Positions 52,163-62,031 of a stretch of DNA of 64,000 bases are shown one piece after another (position 1 is the stretch's first letter; the number at the start of each line of letters is the position of its first letter). The translations under genes were made by a program, and so were the position numbers. The notes beneath the pieces were generated by a model. The model was not told the DNA's origin. It ran no database searches and saw only the letters and a program-made list of their open reading frames with translations. The stretch spans positions 1,426,001-1,490,000 of the forward strand of contig OZ220497.1 in NCBI GenBank assembly GCA_965116245.1, written 5' to 3'. The stretch is from Poriferisodalis sp965116245 (GTDB lineage: Bacteria; Actinomycetota; Acidimicrobiia; Acidimicrobiales; Poriferisodalaceae).

Positions 52163-53041
52163 ATGCCTGAGCTGCCTGAGGTTGAGGTTGTCCGGCGTCA
52201 GTTGGCAGGGCGGCTGGTAGGGCGGCGGATTATCGGTGCTTGGGCTCACCCCTCGCCCAAGTTCTCTTCGGGTACCAGTGCTGTGGGCAGCGAGTTTGAA
52301 GCGCTGCGGCGTCGCGGCAAATACTTGATTGCCGAGCTGGACTGCGGACGTGACCTGATAGTGCATCTTGGCATGACCGGGCGGCTGTGCCTCGCCGAAG
52401 CGTCTGAGACTCAGCAGGACAAGGCACCGCAAGTGCGGGTCTCGGACCAGCCAGCGGTTGACGTGATGGCGCCGACAGCGATCGACGCAGACAGTCCGTA
52501 CGTGCGGGCATGGTGGCATCTGGACGACGAGGAGGTGCTCTGTTTTAGCGATGTTCGTCGGTTCGGTCGTGTAGCGGTCTGCGACCGAGGCGACTACCGG
52601 GAGCTGCCCACGCTGGCTGCGATGGGGCCCGAGCCGCTGGATCCGAGCTTGGACGGCACCGCCTTTTGGCGAGCGAGCCAACAGTCCAGCCAACGCATCA
52701 AGACTCAGCTTCTAAACCAGCGGCTAGTAGCAGGCGTAGGCAATATCTATGCCGATGAAGCGCTGTACTTGGCCTGCATCAACCCGTCTGCCCGAACGAT
52801 CTCAAGACCGCGGGCCGAACGGTTGCTTGCGTCGTTGCGCCGCGTGCTCATCGCCAGTATCGAAAGAGGTGGCAGCACTCTGCGCGACTACTACAGCCTT
52901 GAGGGTGCTGGACAGAACCAGCGGTACTTCGTCTGCTACGGACGCGCTGGCGAACCATGTGAGCGCTGCGGTACCCAACTGCGTCGCCGCGTGCTAGATC
53001 AACGTTCCAGCACCTGGTGCCCCCAATGTCAACGCCGTTGA
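52163..53041 (+). CDS. mutM: Formamidopyrimidine-DNA glycosylase
   Basis: 292 residues. It begins with the invariant MPELPEVEVVRRQL (catalytic Pro2, Glu3), has GKYLIAELD with the conserved Lys, VAGVGNIYADEALY (H2TH region) and a C-terminal zinc finger CYGRAGEPCERCG...CPQC. An insert of about 25 residues (SETQQDKAPQVRVSDQPAVD) lies between strands after GMTGRLCLAEA. It removes 8-oxoguanine and nicks the strand. The longer open frame upstream is discarded because the N-terminal Pro is catalytic. Confidence 0.95.
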   Translation: MPELPEVEVVRRQLAGRLVGRRIIGAWAHPSPKFSSGTSAVGSEFEALRRRGKYLIAELDCGRDLIVHLGMTGRLCLAEASETQQDKAPQVRVSDQPAVDVMAPTAIDADSPYVRAWWHLDDEEVLCFSDVRRFGRVAVCDRGDYRELPTLAAMGPEPLDPSLDGTAFWRASQQSSQRIKTQLLNQRLVAGVGNIYADEALYLACINPSARTISRPRAERLLASLRRVLIASIERGGSTLRDYYSLEGAGQNQRYFVCYGRAGEPCERCGTQLRRRVLDQRSSTWCPQCQRR

Positions 53042-53098
53042 GCCATGACTGGGTCGGGCATACTGGTGGGACCTTCACTGATGCACCCGGGGGTTCGT

Positions 53099-53755
53099 AT
53101 GGATAACGAACTGTGGCGATGGGTCTGGGTCGTGACCGCAATGGTCATGGGCCTCGGAGAGATTTTCACTGCTGGCTTTTTTCTGTTGCCGTTTGCTCTG
53201 GGCGCCGCCCTGGCTGCCGCAGCCGCTTGGCTAGATCTCCATGGCGCGGTTCAGTGGCTGCTTTTCTTCGGTGGTACCGCGGTGTCCATGCTGGTGTTGC
53301 GGCGGTTCATGGGTCGCCAGGACAGTCCCGACGCCCTTCCGGTGGGCGCGAATCGGTACATCGGAATGCATGCACGCGCGGTTGAAGTGATTGATGTCGT
53401 TAACAACACTGGCCGGGTTCGCGTGGAGTCCGAAGAATGGCGTGCGGTGTGCGAAGCGGGACGGATCGAAGAGGGCTCGCTTGTTCGCGTGGTTGCGTTG
53501 GTGGGTACCAAACTGAAGGTTGAGCAGTTAGAGCCTCCCTCACCCGACTACAAGCCCAGCGGCTCGCTGTCCAGTGGATCTGCGCCCGCGGCCCCTGATA
53601 GTTCTGATGCCGGGAACCCCGACGCAACAGCGCCAGCCGCGCCAGATAGTCAGGTCCCCGAAACTGGCGAAGAAACCGACGAAACTGCCGAGACACCAGC
53701 GTCTGAGTCTGCCAAGACGCCAGCGTCAGGGACAGCAATGCGAAGGAGCGATTGA
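53099..53755 (+). CDS. NfeD-family membrane protein
   Basis: 218 residues. Short form without a protease domain: membrane helices (VWVVTAMVMGLGEIFTAGFF, LLPFALGAALAAAAAW, VQWLLFFGGTAVSMLVL) followed by an OB-fold (RYIGMHARAVEVIDVVNNTG, GSLVRVVALVGTKLKVEQL) and a long Ser/Pro/Glu tail. NfeD partners the SPFH protein encoded immediately downstream and affects membrane microdomains. ATG 53099 has a GGGGG box; overlaps the next start by one base. Confidence 0.9.
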   Translation: MDNELWRWVWVVTAMVMGLGEIFTAGFFLLPFALGAALAAAAAWLDLHGAVQWLLFFGGTAVSMLVLRRFMGRQDSPDALPVGANRYIGMHARAVEVIDVVNNTGRVRVESEEWRAVCEAGRIEEGSLVRVVALVGTKLKVEQLEPPSPDYKPSGSLSSGSAPAAPDSSDAGNPDATAPAAPDSQVPETGEETDETAETPASESAKTPASGTAMRRSD

Positions 53756-54726
53756 TGAACAGCATCCCCCCCGGAGTAATCCTCCTAGCGATCATCGCGC
53801 TGGCGATATTCGTGATCGCCGCCAAGGGCCTTCGCATAGTGCGCCCCTACGAGCAGGGCCTAGTGGAGCTCTTGGGCAAGTACCACGCCACAGTCGAGCC
53901 CGGCTTGCGTTTCGTGGTGCCGTTCGTGCAGCGAATCTTGAAAGTCGACATGCGCGAGCAGGTCGTGGACGTGCCCCCGCAGGAAGTCATCACCAAGGAC
54001 AATGTGGCCGTCACGGTTGACGCTGTCATCTATTACGAACCCACTGACCCGGTGAAGTTGAAGTACGCCGTTGGCAACTTCATCATCGCCGTAACCAAGC
54101 TGGCTCAGACAAATCTCCGCAACGTGATCGGCGACCTCCAGCTTGACGATGCACTGGTATCACGTGAGGTCATCAACTCCAAACTGAGGCAGATCCTCGA
54201 CGACGCAACCGACAAATGGGGTACCCGTGTGGTCCGGGTGGAGATCCAGCGGATCGAGCCGCCCCCCGATGTCACCCAGGCGATGCATCGCCAGATGAAG
54301 GCAGAGCGCGACCGACGAGCTGTAGTGACAGAAGCCGAGGGTGAGAAGCGTGCGGCAATCTTGCAGGCGGAAGGTGTGAAGCAGTCTCAGATTCTGCGGG
54401 CTGAAGGCGAGGCCGAAGCGATCAAGCGGGTGGCTGATGCCGACAAGTACCAGAAGCTCACGGTGGCCGAAGGCGAGGGCCAGGCAATTGAGCGAGTGTT
54501 TGCCGCAATCCACAACGGCGATCCCACTGACGACCTGATTGCAATCAAGTATCTGGAAGCGCTGCAGGGCATCGCTGACGGTCACGCTACAAAGATCTTC
54601 TTGCCGCTGGATACGAGCGGCGTGCTTGGCGCTGTGGCGGCCATGGGTGAGATGTTCCGCGATCGCGCCGAGAACGCCGGAGTTGATAAAGAAGCCCAAC
54701 ACAGTCTCGCTGAGTCGGACCATTAG
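53755..54726 (+). CDS. SPFH/Band 7 (stomatin/slipin-like) protein
   Basis: 323 residues. One N-terminal membrane helix (LLAIIALAIFVIAAKGLRIV), the SPFH domain (VRPYEQGLVELLGKYHATVE, VPPQEVITKDNVAVTVDAVI, NLRNVIGDLQLDDALVSRE), a charged coiled coil (AEGEKRAAILQAEGVKQSQI) and a C-terminal oligomerisation end. Forms membrane-bound cages with NfeD. ATG 53755 has GGAG at good spacing. Confidence 0.93.
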   Translation: MNSIPPGVILLAIIALAIFVIAAKGLRIVRPYEQGLVELLGKYHATVEPGLRFVVPFVQRILKVDMREQVVDVPPQEVITKDNVAVTVDAVIYYEPTDPVKLKYAVGNFIIAVTKLAQTNLRNVIGDLQLDDALVSREVINSKLRQILDDATDKWGTRVVRVEIQRIEPPPDVTQAMHRQMKAERDRRAVVTEAEGEKRAAILQAEGVKQSQILRAEGEAEAIKRVADADKYQKLTVAEGEGQAIERVFAAIHNGDPTDDLIAIKYLEALQGIADGHATKIFLPLDTSGVLGAVAAMGEMFRDRAENAGVDKEAQHSLAESDH

Positions 54727-54753
54727 GAGTTCCGGCTCGTAGCGTGCCCCACG

Positions 54754-55674
54754 ATGGCGTTGGGTTTGTCGTCGGTGCTAGTCGGGTCGTGGACCGACGA
54801 CGAAGCCGCCACAGGCGTGACCGTTGTGCTCCCACCGTCAGGCACGCTGGGCGCCATCGCCATACGGGGTGGCGCTCCGGGCACGCGGGAGGCGGCCGCC
54901 CTTAGCTCAACCGGCGCAGGCGTGGAATGCCACGGGGTGGTGCTGTGTGGCAACAGCGTTTTTGGGTTGGCTGCTGCCGATGGTGTGGTGCGCTGGTGCG
55001 CTCAAGCCGGTCGCGGATTGGACATCAGAGGCAGCATTGTTCCCGTTGTGGGCGCGGCCGTGGTCTATGACATCGCGTCACCCCAAGCCCAGCGTCCGAC
55101 GGCTGAAGCTGGTTGGATGGCGTGCGAAGCCGCGAACTCTGATGAGCCGGTGACGGGTCGGATAGGCGTCGGTCGGGGTTGCACGATTGGCAAGGTTGCA
55201 GGTCGCGACTTTGCTGTGCCTGGGGGGATGGGTACCGCAGTGGTGCGCTCGCGTGATGTTGTGGTCGGCGCACTGGTAGCTGTCAACGCGTTGGGCGATG
55301 TCATTGGCGCCGACGGCAAGGTGTTGGCTGGCTGTACAGCACCTCGCAATGCCGAGCGCTACCCCTACACCGCGATTGATGCGATACCCGGCTTCGCAAG
55401 CCGCAGCGCGGAAGAACACCCCTCGGCGGAGCGAACCAACACGACCATCGGCTGCCTGGTAACCAACGCGGCACTCACCAAGCCCGAGGCGTGCCGCGCA
55501 GCCGACTTGGCCCACACTGGCATCGCCCGCGCGGTTGAGCCTCCCCACACCAACTTCGACGGTGATGCACTGTTTCTGCTGGCCACCGGCGAGGTCGTCA
55601 CTCAGCCGGATCTGGTGGCGACGCTGGGAGCGCAAGCTGTCGCCTCGGCCATTCGAGCCGCCGTGACCGCTTGA
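54754..55674 (+). CDS. P1-family peptidase (S58, DmpA/aminopeptidase-like)
   Basis: 306 residues. TGVTVVLPPSGTLGAIAIRG and CGNSVFGLAAADGVVRW match the DmpA-like N-terminal nucleophile fold, and RTNTTIGCLVTNAALTKPEA is the autocleavage/active-site region; the first Thr/Ser after cleavage acts as nucleophile in related enzymes. Substrate is probably a small peptide or beta-peptide. Follows the SPFH gene by 27 bp. Confidence 0.85.
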   Translation: MALGLSSVLVGSWTDDEAATGVTVVLPPSGTLGAIAIRGGAPGTREAAALSSTGAGVECHGVVLCGNSVFGLAAADGVVRWCAQAGRGLDIRGSIVPVVGAAVVYDIASPQAQRPTAEAGWMACEAANSDEPVTGRIGVGRGCTIGKVAGRDFAVPGGMGTAVVRSRDVVVGALVAVNALGDVIGADGKVLAGCTAPRNAERYPYTAIDAIPGFASRSAEEHPSAERTNTTIGCLVTNAALTKPEACRAADLAHTGIARAVEPPHTNFDGDALFLLATGEVVTQPDLVATLGAQAVASAIRAAVTA

Positions 55675-55724
55675 GCGGCTACTCACGGCGCACGCAGTTT
55701 GGGGCGCTTCACTAGGGTCCTGGC

Positions 55725-56930
55725 ATGAACTTCGACTGGCCTGGTGACGACGATCCGCGCCGAGTTGCTGTGCGTGACTGGCTTGACGACCACGACGGCA
55801 AGCCCAGCCAGGAAGCGCTCGCGCACGCTGGCTACGTAGCGCCGCACTGGCCCAAGCCATATGGCCTAGCAGCCGACCCCATTACCCAACTGCTCATCGA
55901 CGAGGAGTTGGCCGCAGCGGGTGTGAAGCGACTAGCGGGCGGCATCGGTCTGGGCTGGGCGGGCCCCACCATCCTCTACGCAGGCAGCGAGGCGCAAAAG
56001 GACCGCTACCTGTGGCCAATCCTCACCGGTGAAGAAGTGTGGTGCCAGTTGTTTTCGGAGCCCGACAGCGGCTCGGACCTCGCGAACCTGGCCACGCGAG
56101 CCGTACGCGACGGTGACCGATACATCGTCAACGGTTCCAAAATCTGGTCTTCTGGCGCTCACCGCAGCAAGTTCGGCATCCTGATTGCTCGCACTGATCC
56201 TGACGTGCCGAAGCACCGTGGCGTGTCCTATTTCATTTGTCCGATGGACACGCCCGGCCTTGAACTGCGTCCAATCATTGACATGACCACTGCGCACTCG
56301 TTTAACCAGACGTTTTTCTCCGACATGGAATTATCGGTTGACCATCGCATCGGTGACGAGAACGATGGTTGGCGTTTGGCCAAGATCACGCTCGGCAATG
56401 AGCGGGTCTCACTGTCGGGCGAGGGAGCGTTGTGGGGTAGCGGCCCCAGCGCTGCTGATCTGCTGCAAGTCGTTAGGTCTGCTGGCGGTGTGTCCGATCC
56501 GGTGCTACGCGATCGCGCAGCACGATTGCATATTGAGGGTGAGGTGTTGCGGTTGATCCGGCTGCGGACGCTCAGCGCTCGACTGCATGGCCGCCAGCCG
56601 GGTCCTGAGGCCAGCGTGCGTAAGGCGCTAGCGGACGACCACGGCCAGAATGTGATGACCCTGGCCAAAGACCTCGCCGGTGCCCATGGACTGCTGGCTG
56701 ACGTCGGTCCGCTGGGCACACCAGCGACGTTCCCGCAGGCGCAGGCTGTGGTGGAGGGTTGGAACAGTTGGCACGGGGGCTACCTGTTCAGCCCGGCGCT
56801 CACCATTGGAGGCGGCACTTCAGAGGTGCAACGCAACATCATCGCGGAGCGCGTGTTGGGCCTTCCCCATGATGTTGACGTGAACTCGGGCCGTACCTGG
56901 GCTGAGTCGCGAGCTGCGACAGCGTCCTAA
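55725..56930 (+). CDS. Acyl-CoA dehydrogenase
   Basis: 401 residues, typical length. GAEAQ-type N-terminal helices, FAD/substrate region QLFSEPDSGSDLANLATRAV, VNGSKIWSSGAHRS, and the C-terminal SPALTIGGGTSEVQRNIIAERVLGLP, the usual end of family members. The catalytic base position near TIGGGTSE differs among subfamilies and is not assigned. Oxidises an acyl-CoA with electron transfer flavoprotein. Confidence 0.93.
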   Translation: MNFDWPGDDDPRRVAVRDWLDDHDGKPSQEALAHAGYVAPHWPKPYGLAADPITQLLIDEELAAAGVKRLAGGIGLGWAGPTILYAGSEAQKDRYLWPILTGEEVWCQLFSEPDSGSDLANLATRAVRDGDRYIVNGSKIWSSGAHRSKFGILIARTDPDVPKHRGVSYFICPMDTPGLELRPIIDMTTAHSFNQTFFSDMELSVDHRIGDENDGWRLAKITLGNERVSLSGEGALWGSGPSAADLLQVVRSAGGVSDPVLRDRAARLHIEGEVLRLIRLRTLSARLHGRQPGPEASVRKALADDHGQNVMTLAKDLAGAHGLLADVGPLGTPATFPQAQAVVEGWNSWHGGYLFSPALTIGGGTSEVQRNIIAERVLGLPHDVDVNSGRTWAESRAATAS

Positions 56931-57038
56931 GCAGAAGCGCTAGCCACATCCCTCCAGGCGCAGCCAACCAGAGCGATCGGGACTGTCCGGGCGGCGCCAA
57001 CGCGTTTGTCCGCGATTCGTTGAAATTGGGTGTCACAC

Positions 57039-57059
57039 GGGGGGGGGGGGGGGGGGGGG
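57039..57059. repeat. Poly-G tract (21 G) upstream of a large secreted protein gene
   Basis: An unbroken run of 21 G directly after GGGTGTCACAC, 89 bp before the GTG start of the CWB2 protein. It sits where a promoter would be expected, so length changes could alter expression, or it may be a sequencing or assembly feature. No other feature is seen in 56931-57147. Confidence 0.9.
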
Positions 57060-57147
57060 TTATAGAGGTTGAGGCTGTAGTGGCGGAGGGTCCGTTGCGT
57101 TGCTGTCGCGTCGTGTGGCGGTGTGCCTCGATTGTTGGAGGTTTTTT

Positions 57148-60100
57148 GTGAGGCGTTTGTTTGTGTTGGGTGTGGCGGGTGCGCTGCTGGCGTCGGTGTT
57201 GGCGTTGGTGGCGGGGTCGCCTGTGCAGGCCGCGAACACGGCTGGTGAGTATCTGGTTGATACCAATAAGGATGGCAAGCCGGATTCTCGTGCGTTTGCT
57301 GGACGGGATCGGTATGAGACGGCGTTGTTGTTGGCGAAGCATTATGCGGGTCCGTCTGCTGCTGGGGGGGTTGATACGTTGATTTTGGCGTCGGGTGAGA
57401 CTCAGATCGACGCCGTGTCGGCAGCGGGCCTGACTGGTTATGAGGAAGCGCCGGTGTTGTTGACGCGTAGGGATAGTTTGCCTGCGGGTGTGGCGCGGTT
57501 TGTTGAGGATCAGGGTGTGTCGACTGTTTTTGTGGTTGGTGGCACCGATGTGGTTTCTGATGTTGTGGTTGAGACGTTGGAGGGTTTGGAGTCGAATCCG
57601 ACTGTGACGCGGGTTTCTGGTGCGGATCGGTATGGGACGGCGGTTGAGATCGCGAAGCGGATTCGGTCGTCGGCTGTGTGGTGTGGTTCGAATGATGAGA
57701 CGGTGTTGTTGGCGAATGGTGATTTGAGGCCGTATACGTCGGCGGTGTTGGCTGGGCCGATGTCGTATCAGATGGATATGCCGTTGTTGTTGACGGCGTC
57801 GGATGAGTTGTCTTCGGCGACGGGGGAGTATATTGATGATCAGGATCTTGATCGTGTTGTGATTATTGGTGATTCTGATGAGGTGTCTGATGATGTTGTT
57901 GATGCGGTTGAGGAGCTTGGTCCGGATGTGATGCGGGTTGCGGGTGATGATGCTGCGGGTACGTCGGTGAAGGTTGCTGAGTTGATGTGGAGTGGTTGTG
58001 CTGGTTTTGTTGTGGATAAGTCGAGTGTGTTATTGGTGAATGAGACTGCGACTGTTGATGGTGTGACTGCTGGTCCGGTGGCTGGTATTGGTCTTGCTAG
58101 GAATGGTTCGGCGATTCCGATTCTGTTCGTGGGAGACAAGCTGCCTGCTTCCGTGCATGACTGGCTGGCAGCCACTCCGATCAATATTGGAGGTATTACA
58201 AGTACTGGCGGAACAACACCCATTTATCCGCTTAGGTCTCATTTGAAGCTGGTTGCTGTTGGTGGTACTGCTGTGGTTTCGGCCTCGGTGATGGCGGCTG
58301 CTGCTGACGCGGGTTCTGCTGGACCGCCGTTGACGGCCGAGATAAAGGTGGCGGACGCGTCGCGTAATGGTGACCAAAGTGATGACCCGACGAAGTTCAA
58401 GGTAAGGTTCAGTGAGCATCCTGGCACATACAGGCAAGCCGAACTTGATGCGTGGGTGGCGCGTGTTGTTCACGTGAATGGCGTGAAACCACGGATAGTT
58501 AGCGCTGGTGCCACTCATTGGAGTTACAATTCTCGGCGGCCGCTTGATTGTACTGTTCTCTCCAACCCTAACTGGGGTATTAACATAGAGTTCCGTGATT
58601 TGAAGTTGAAGGCTGGGGATAAGATTGAGTTACGTACGGGTGACGAGCCGTTTGGTGCCGCGCTTGCTATCCCGTCCCGTAGTAGTAATGATCAGCGTCC
58701 GTTGCAGCCTGCGGCTGTGACGGTTGGTTTGAAGAAGCCTACGTCTATTCCGGCGCCTAAGGTTGATTTGGTTTTAGTTGAGGGTGAGACGAGTTTGTAT
58801 TTGCGTACTAATTTGAAGCCTGATTCCACCGCAACTGCTAGAGATGGTGTGGACCGTGCGAATGGTAAGATTTCTATCAAGACGAAGAATGGTGCTAAGG
58901 TCCAGTTTGGGACTACTGGTACTCGTCAGGATCTTCTTGATCTTAGTAGTTTTAGTGCGGATTCTAATGCGTGGAGTGTGCCGTTGACTCTTGCGGAGGC
59001 GTTTGATTATAACAGCGATAATGATGTCACGGATCATCTTGAGGCTGCTGATAGTGCGTATCATTTGCGGGCTGGTGATATTGTTACGGTTGAGCGCGGC
59101 GCGTTCATGAATGCCGATAAGGTGTCTTCTAAGCTTGTGCGTTTGACTGTTGAGAAGCGGAAACCGAAGTTTGGTGTCACGTCGGTTGTGTTGGGTGAGC
59201 CTGACAAGTCGGAAGTGAACGACGATCCTGCTGACGATAAGAAGCCGGGTGGTTTGCCAACTGATAGGTTCGAGGCGCTAACTGAAGCTGGTGGCGCGCG
59301 TGGTTATGTGTCGAGGCGTCCGTTTGTGACGTTCGGTCCTGGCGTTTCTCGTCCGTCAGTGGGTGGTACTGCTTATGATAAGAATGGGTTGGTGATGTTC
59401 GCTAAGTGGGATGGTATTGCTGCTGGTGCTAAGGGTAATCATTGGGTTTTGTATACTAAGTTTCATGACCGTTATGATGAGGATAAGCCGCTTGAGATTG
59501 ATGTGCAGATGACTACTACTGGTGGGGTTGGTAAAGAAGCCGGCCGGATCACGGTGACGTTCATGAACGGTAAAGCTAAACTGTCTGATGTGGTTAACAA
59601 GTTGCGCAACCACTCAGAGGTGTCTAAGAATTTCATTGTCGGTTACACTACGTGCCAGAACACTAATACTAACCCGGCGCACTCGGAGCCTGACACGCCG
59701 GTTGGCGCGAAGAGTACGTCTAGTATTTGGCATGATAAGGCTTGGCATTTTTATGGTGGCGTGTCGTCTGTTGGTATTGAGGTAACGTTCGATGATTGGG
59801 TTAGTTCGCTGTTCAGCGATACTGAATCGGAATCCCTGACTGCTACTAGTAACTATTTGGGCAACCGTTTGCGCAATAGTGTGTTGAAAGCGGTCGTGCC
59901 TGGCTACGAAGTTTCTGGTACCGATACTACCAACCATGGTGGTTCTCCTAGTTTGGTTGAAGTCGTTGATTCTGAGTCTCTTTTGGTCAGGCATGCGTTC
60001 GAGTCTACGGCTGGTCAAAATGAATCGGCGGCGTTTGTTTCGTTCAAGGCTCCGTCGAAGACGGTTCATATTCGGTATACGACTCAGAATCCGTTGAAGT

Positions 60101-60543
60101 TGGCTGGGTTGCGTGCCGGTCCGGATAAAGGCGTCGTGAAACTAGCTGGTACTTATTATGGTGCGGCTACGGGGACAGCCAGCGTCCCTGTGTACAACTT
60201 CGTGACTAGTAATTTGCAGGTGGCTGCGAACTATTTGTATTCCGCTAAGTCAGCCCAAGAAGATAACGACGAATTCGGGAAATATGTGGATCCTGATGAG
60301 ATACCAGATCAGATTAACGACGATAAAAGCGATGATAGTAAACCTGCAACTGACGACGCAAGGATTGGTACTAACACGAGCGAGCCGGTTGACCATTTCA
60401 ATCGTCGCGACAGGGTTCGGGTTCGTTCAGGTACAGTGGACTCATACTTTGGCAGGTACGACACTGCTAGCAACCTTGATAAGACCTTGTCACTCGGCGA
60501 ATGCCTAGGCGACGACGACAGCGCGAACTGTTTGGTGAGGTAA
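57148..60543 (+). CDS. Large secreted protein with cell-wall-binding type 2 (CWB2) repeats
   Basis: 1131 residues from GTG 57148, which has GGAGG six to seven bases upstream. A signal peptide (RRLFVLGVAGALLASVLALV...AQA-like site before ANTAGEY) is followed by an EF-hand-like DTNKDGKPD and three CWB2 units (AGRDRYETALLLAKHY, SGADRYGTAVEIAKRI, AGDDAAGTSVKVAELM) to about residue 370. The remaining 750 residues are Asp-rich, probably beta-structured, and not recognised. CWB2 modules anchor proteins to cell-wall polymers. Codon use is strongly biased to T-ending codons, unlike neighbouring genes, suggesting acquisition or a distinct surface-protein class. Confidence 0.85.
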   Translation: MRRLFVLGVAGALLASVLALVAGSPVQAANTAGEYLVDTNKDGKPDSRAFAGRDRYETALLLAKHYAGPSAAGGVDTLILASGETQIDAVSAAGLTGYEEAPVLLTRRDSLPAGVARFVEDQGVSTVFVVGGTDVVSDVVVETLEGLESNPTVTRVSGADRYGTAVEIAKRIRSSAVWCGSNDETVLLANGDLRPYTSAVLAGPMSYQMDMPLLLTASDELSSATGEYIDDQDLDRVVIIGDSDEVSDDVVDAVEELGPDVMRVAGDDAAGTSVKVAELMWSGCAGFVVDKSSVLLVNETATVDGVTAGPVAGIGLARNGSAIPILFVGDKLPASVHDWLAATPINIGGITSTGGTTPIYPLRSHLKLVAVGGTAVVSASVMAAAADAGSAGPPLTAEIKVADASRNGDQSDDPTKFKVRFSEHPGTYRQAELDAWVARVVHVNGVKPRIVSAGATHWSYNSRRPLDCTVLSNPNWGINIEFRDLKLKAGDKIELRTGDEPFGAALAIPSRSSNDQRPLQPAAVTVGLKKPTSIPAPKVDLVLVEGETSLYLRTNLKPDSTATARDGVDRANGKISIKTKNGAKVQFGTTGTRQDLLDLSSFSADSNAWSVPLTLAEAFDYNSDNDVTDHLEAADSAYHLRAGDIVTVERGAFMNADKVSSKLVRLTVEKRKPKFGVTSVVLGEPDKSEVNDDPADDKKPGGLPTDRFEALTEAGGARGYVSRRPFVTFGPGVSRPSVGGTAYDKNGLVMFAKWDGIAAGAKGNHWVLYTKFHDRYDEDKPLEIDVQMTTTGGVGKEAGRITVTFMNGKAKLSDVVNKLRNHSEVSKNFIVGYTTCQNTNTNPAHSEPDTPVGAKSTSSIWHDKAWHFYGGVSSVGIEVTFDDWVSSLFSDTESESLTATSNYLGNRLRNSVLKAVVPGYEVSGTDTTNHGGSPSLVEVVDSESLLVRHAFESTAGQNESAAFVSFKAPSKTVHIRYTTQNPLKLAGLRAGPDKGVVKLAGTYYGAATGTASVPVYNFVTSNLQVAANYLYSAKSAQEDNDEFGKYVDPDEIPDQINDDKSDDSKPATDDARIGTNTSEPVDHFNRRDRVRVRSGTVDSYFGRYDTASNLDKTLSLGECLGDDDSANCLVR

Positions 60544-60634
60544 CACCCAAACAATATTTGTGTTGATTACCGGAAACCGCTACTCGGATTAAACCCCAAC
60601 AGTAAACCCCACTACCAACACAAACACGGCGGGG

Positions 60635-60659
60635 CCTCGGGCGTGACACACGCCCGAGG
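60635..60659 (+). terminator. Strong hairpin downstream of the CWB2 gene
   Basis: CCTCGGGCGTG (60635-60645), loop ACA, CACGCCCGAGG (60649-60659): 11 perfect pairs. TCCCCTC rather than a T-run follows, so termination is likely but not of textbook intrinsic type. Confidence 0.65.
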
Positions 60660-60811
60660 TCCCCTCGCGTTCTCGCTGTCGCTTACAAACAGCACAATTT
60701 CCTGAGAAGTGATATGCGTTTCATTGTGTGGGAGTGTCAGCACATAGACGAGAACGCCCAACCTTGGCATTCTGCATCGCGGCGTCAGCTCTCGCTGGAC
60801 ATGCTTAGTCG

Positions 60812-60890
60812 GGCTCTTCCGGTCTGAGCGGGGTCGTGTAATCTGATCGGGTTTGCGTAGGGCGCGCGAGAGGGGCTCACAGAATCGGTT
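60812..60890 (+). mobile_element. Remnant left end of an ISL3 element of the 45-kb type
   Basis: The 24-bp terminal repeat GGCTCTTCCGGTCTGAGCGG... at 60812-60835 and the next 50 bases align with the left end at 44978-45055, ending at CAGAATCG. The match stops where the second ISL3 element begins. No transposase part of this copy remains nearby. Confidence 0.8.
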
Positions 60891-60972
60891 GGCCCTTCGC
60901 GTTTTTTGGGGGTGGGGGTGTTGGGTTCGGTGGGTTGAGGTTGGATGAGTAGGATGCTGCGTGCTTGGTAGT

Positions 60973-62031
60973 TGTAACGGTCATAGAGGTTGGTAGCAGG
61001 TTGATGGGGTGAGCCTGCTTGTGCGAACGTGGTGGTTGATGACAACTAACGTACGCACAAGGAGGCTCGGATGTCTCGCGCTAATGCCCGCTTGGCGCCT
61101 GCTGGACGGTTGATGATGGTTGAGCGGATCGCTGCTGGTATCCCGCAGGCTGTGGTAGCTCGCCAGATGGGCATCTCGCGGGGCACCGTGTCGAAGTGGT
61201 GGCATCGATACCAAATCGAAGGCACCGAGGGGCTGGTGGATCGTTCCAGCCGACCGCGTCGCTCACCGCGACGAACCTCAGCGAAAGTCGAGAAGCGGGT
61301 GTGTAAGTTGCGGCGCGAAACCAAACGCGGCCCTGGCTACCTGTCGAGACGTACTGGGGTGCCCAAGTCGACCGTGTGGCGAATTTTGCAGCGCAACGGG
61401 TTGAACCGGCTGTCGTGGATGGATCGCCCCAGCGGGCAGGTGATCCGCCGTTACGAACGCGACACACCAGGCGAGCTGGTGCATCTAGACATCAAAAAAG
61501 TCGCCAAAATCCCGCCCGGTGGCGGCTGGCGCGCACATGGCCGCAGGTCAGCCAAAACCAAAGCTCAAAAACGGCGCCGCTCTAAGGGTGGCAGTCAAAC
61601 GTGTTTGCATGTAGCGGTGGACGACCACAGCCGCGTCGTGTACGCCGAAGCTCACGACAACGAACGCGCTGACACCTTGTGCGGGTTCTGGCGACGAGCC
61701 CAAGACTGGTTCTGGTCCAACAACATGCCCATCGATGAAGTCCTGACCGACAACGGCCCCAACTTCGTGTCCAACCAGTTCGCGCAACTATTAGCCGAGC
61801 GGCGCATCAAACACCACCGTACCCGCCCGTATCGGCCTCAAACCAACGGCAAAGCCGAACGCTTCAACCGCACCCTCGCCGATGAATTCCTGTACGCACA
61901 CATATTCAGATCCGAACCAGAACGCCGACGACGACTCCAACGACCGATACACAACTACAACTGTCACCGCTACCACGAAGCCATAGGCGACACACCCGCA
62001 TCACGCGCACACAACCTCACTAGAACTGACA
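60973..62031 (+). mobile_element. IS481-family insertion sequence with 6-bp target duplication
   Basis: Ends are TGTAACGGTCATAGAGGTTG on the left and, read inward from the right, TGTCAGTTCTAGTGAGGTTG: TGT and GAGGTTG agree. GGTAGT flanks both ends (60967-60972 and 62032-62037). Removing the element rejoins the ISL3 transposase as ...ITNYQARSILL, confirming the insertion point. Length 1059 bp. Confidence 0.9.

Noticed and set aside
60785..61045. Minus-strand 86-residue frame at the IS481 left junction as an independent gene
   Set aside because: Part of it (NYQARSILLIQPQP) is the displaced C-terminus of the second ISL3 transposase; the rest reads through the terminal repeat.
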